DNA of 6,713 nucleotides from NCBI GenBank assembly GCA_037142475.1, contig JBAXAR010000105.1, positions 1-6,713 of the forward strand, given 5' to 3'. The position numbers and the translations under genes were made by a program. Under the pieces are notes generated by a model. The model did no database searches, had not been told where the DNA came from, and was given only the letters and a program-made list of their open reading frames with translations. Shown here in pieces: positions 5,978 to 6,713 of the stretch (its first letter is position 1; every line of letters starts with the position of its first letter). The stretch comes from CAIUMH01 sp037142475. Its GTDB lineage: Bacteria; Actinomycetota; Acidimicrobiia; Acidimicrobiales; RAAP-2.

Positions 5978-6713
5978 TCAGCCTCCGAGGGATCCGCGGG
6001 TGGCGAGACAGCCCGGCACTGCTCCGGGATGCCCCTTAGCTGTGTTGATGCACTGTTGGGAGACCTCAAGCGGAACGATGGTCCCTCGCGTGGACCCGGG
6101 CCGTGACCACGACCACCAGCCTGGTCCCTGTGCGGTTGGGGGTCCGAATGCCTCAGTGAAGAGGCCGACTGCACCGGTCGCCGGATGCCCCCAAACCGTC
6201 GCCGGGGTGCCACGAGGCGATGCGGCCAGGACTTCGGTGACTCCCCACTGAGCGATGATCGAGCGGATGACCCTGACATCGGCGGGATTCGAGCCTTGCC
6301 GGCTCGGCGGCAGCCAGGTCATGTTCGAGAGGATCTCCTGAGCCCTCGTGCCACTAGTGCCCGGAGCGTCGAGGACCTGGGGACCCCACCCACCCACCAG
6401 CGCAGTGGGAATACCTCCGACCGCTTCCCACGTGAGGCCCGATGCGTTGGCGTTGGGGAACGGGGTCATCATGGTGACCCCGCCCTGTGGGTGGCTGATG
6501 AAGAAGCTCGGTGCCGTTGTTGGACCAACAGGTACCGGGGCTGAGACGGCGTCAGCCCACATCACCGGAGCCAGCGCGACGAGCAACAGCGAGGACCCAA
6601 TGGCGCCCGGCAGCCAGGACGGGACGGATCGGCGACGGATCGAGGTCGTCACGTCGGTGACACCGATTCCCAATGCCATGGCAGCGGCGAAGATTACGAC
6701 GATGACCCATCGT
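5978..6713 (-). CDS. C-terminal part of a multi-spanning membrane protein with extracytoplasmic domain, possibly a glycosyltransferase (5' end outside window)
   Basis: The frame is open through the right edge, so the N-terminal part is missing; the ATG at 6679 lies inside a hydrophobic helix (WVIVVIFAAAMALGIGV) and is not the true start. Counting from that Met, a charged loop RRR (15-17) separates this helix from a second one at about 24-42. The remaining 190 residues are hydrophilic and, by the positive-inside rule, outside the membrane. They include TPFPNANASGLTWEAVGG (72-89), a GGWGP turn (96-100), DVRVIRSIIAQWGVTEVL (134-151) and a Trp-rich patch near 188-191. A proline-containing strand, then a Trp-containing helix, a Gly-Gly turn and a late 'RxxxxxWGV' segment recalls the C-terminal domain of actinobacterial polyprenol-dependent membrane glycosyltransferases. 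That is a pattern memory, not a proven match. Cys210 and Cys224 near the end could form a disulphide. Function is otherwise unknown. Confidence 0.7.
   Translation of the reverse strand, partial: RWVIVVIFAAAMALGIGVTDVTTSIRRRSVPSWLPGAIGSSLLLVALAPVMWADAVSAPVPVGPTTAPSFFISHPQGGVTMMTPFPNANASGLTWEAVGGIPTALVGGWGPQVLDAPGTSGTRAQEILSNMTWLPPSRQGSNPADVRVIRSIIAQWGVTEVLAASPRGTPATVWGHPATGAVGLFTEAFGPPTAQGPGWWSWSRPGSTRGTIVPLEVSQQCINTAKGHPGAVPGCLATRGSLGG

Noticed and set aside
6461..6482. 8-bp inverted repeat CGGGGTCA / TGACCCCG with a 6-base gap
   Set aside because: It is inside the coding sequence of the membrane protein. One such repeat is about what chance gives in a GC-rich window of this size, and the bases are explained by ordinary codons.

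Overview
The window is high-GC bacterial chromosome (roughly 60% G+C by eye), most likely from an actinomycete. The evidence is a GlbO-type truncated haemoglobin close to the mycobacterial form, a crotonase of a type common in actinobacterial fatty-acid gene sets, TAnnnT-type -10 boxes placed as in leaderless actinobacterial transcripts, and weak or G-rich ribosome binding sites. Acidimicrobiia or a relative is a guess; nothing here fixes the lineage below phylum. I see no mobile element, CRISPR array, toxin or phage gene.

Layout: (1) Positions 1-2339, plus strand: the C-terminal half of a major facilitator transporter, cut by the left edge, followed after 49 bases by a membrane-anchored, outward-facing alpha/beta hydrolase with a complete Ser-Asp-His triad. 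They look co-transcribed. (2) 2340-2421: a convergent gap with a 9-bp perfect hairpin. (3) 2422-3465, minus strand: a complete zinc- and NAD-dependent alcohol dehydrogenase whose -10 box suggests a leaderless message. (4) 3466-3674: a divergent promoter region, then a DedA-family membrane protein (3675-4514, plus). (5) 4511-4571: stacked and alternative hairpins between dedA and a convergent tRNA-Gly(UCC) (4572-4645, minus, CCA encoded). (6) 4737-5105, plus: a group II truncated haemoglobin divergent from the tRNA. (7) 5129-6713, minus: a crotonase-fold protein lacking both classical hydratase glutamates, preceded by the C-terminal part of a multi-spanning membrane protein cut by the right edge.

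Most genes are housekeeping or metabolic singletons with no obvious common pathway. The one gene pair suggesting a shared job is the transporter plus outward-facing hydrolase, and the transporter carries an unusually large extracytoplasmic loop between its last two helices. The other points worth a second look are the missing catalytic residues in the crotonase, the two probable leaderless starts and the three-armed hairpin after dedA. I found no convincing new defence or mobile system.
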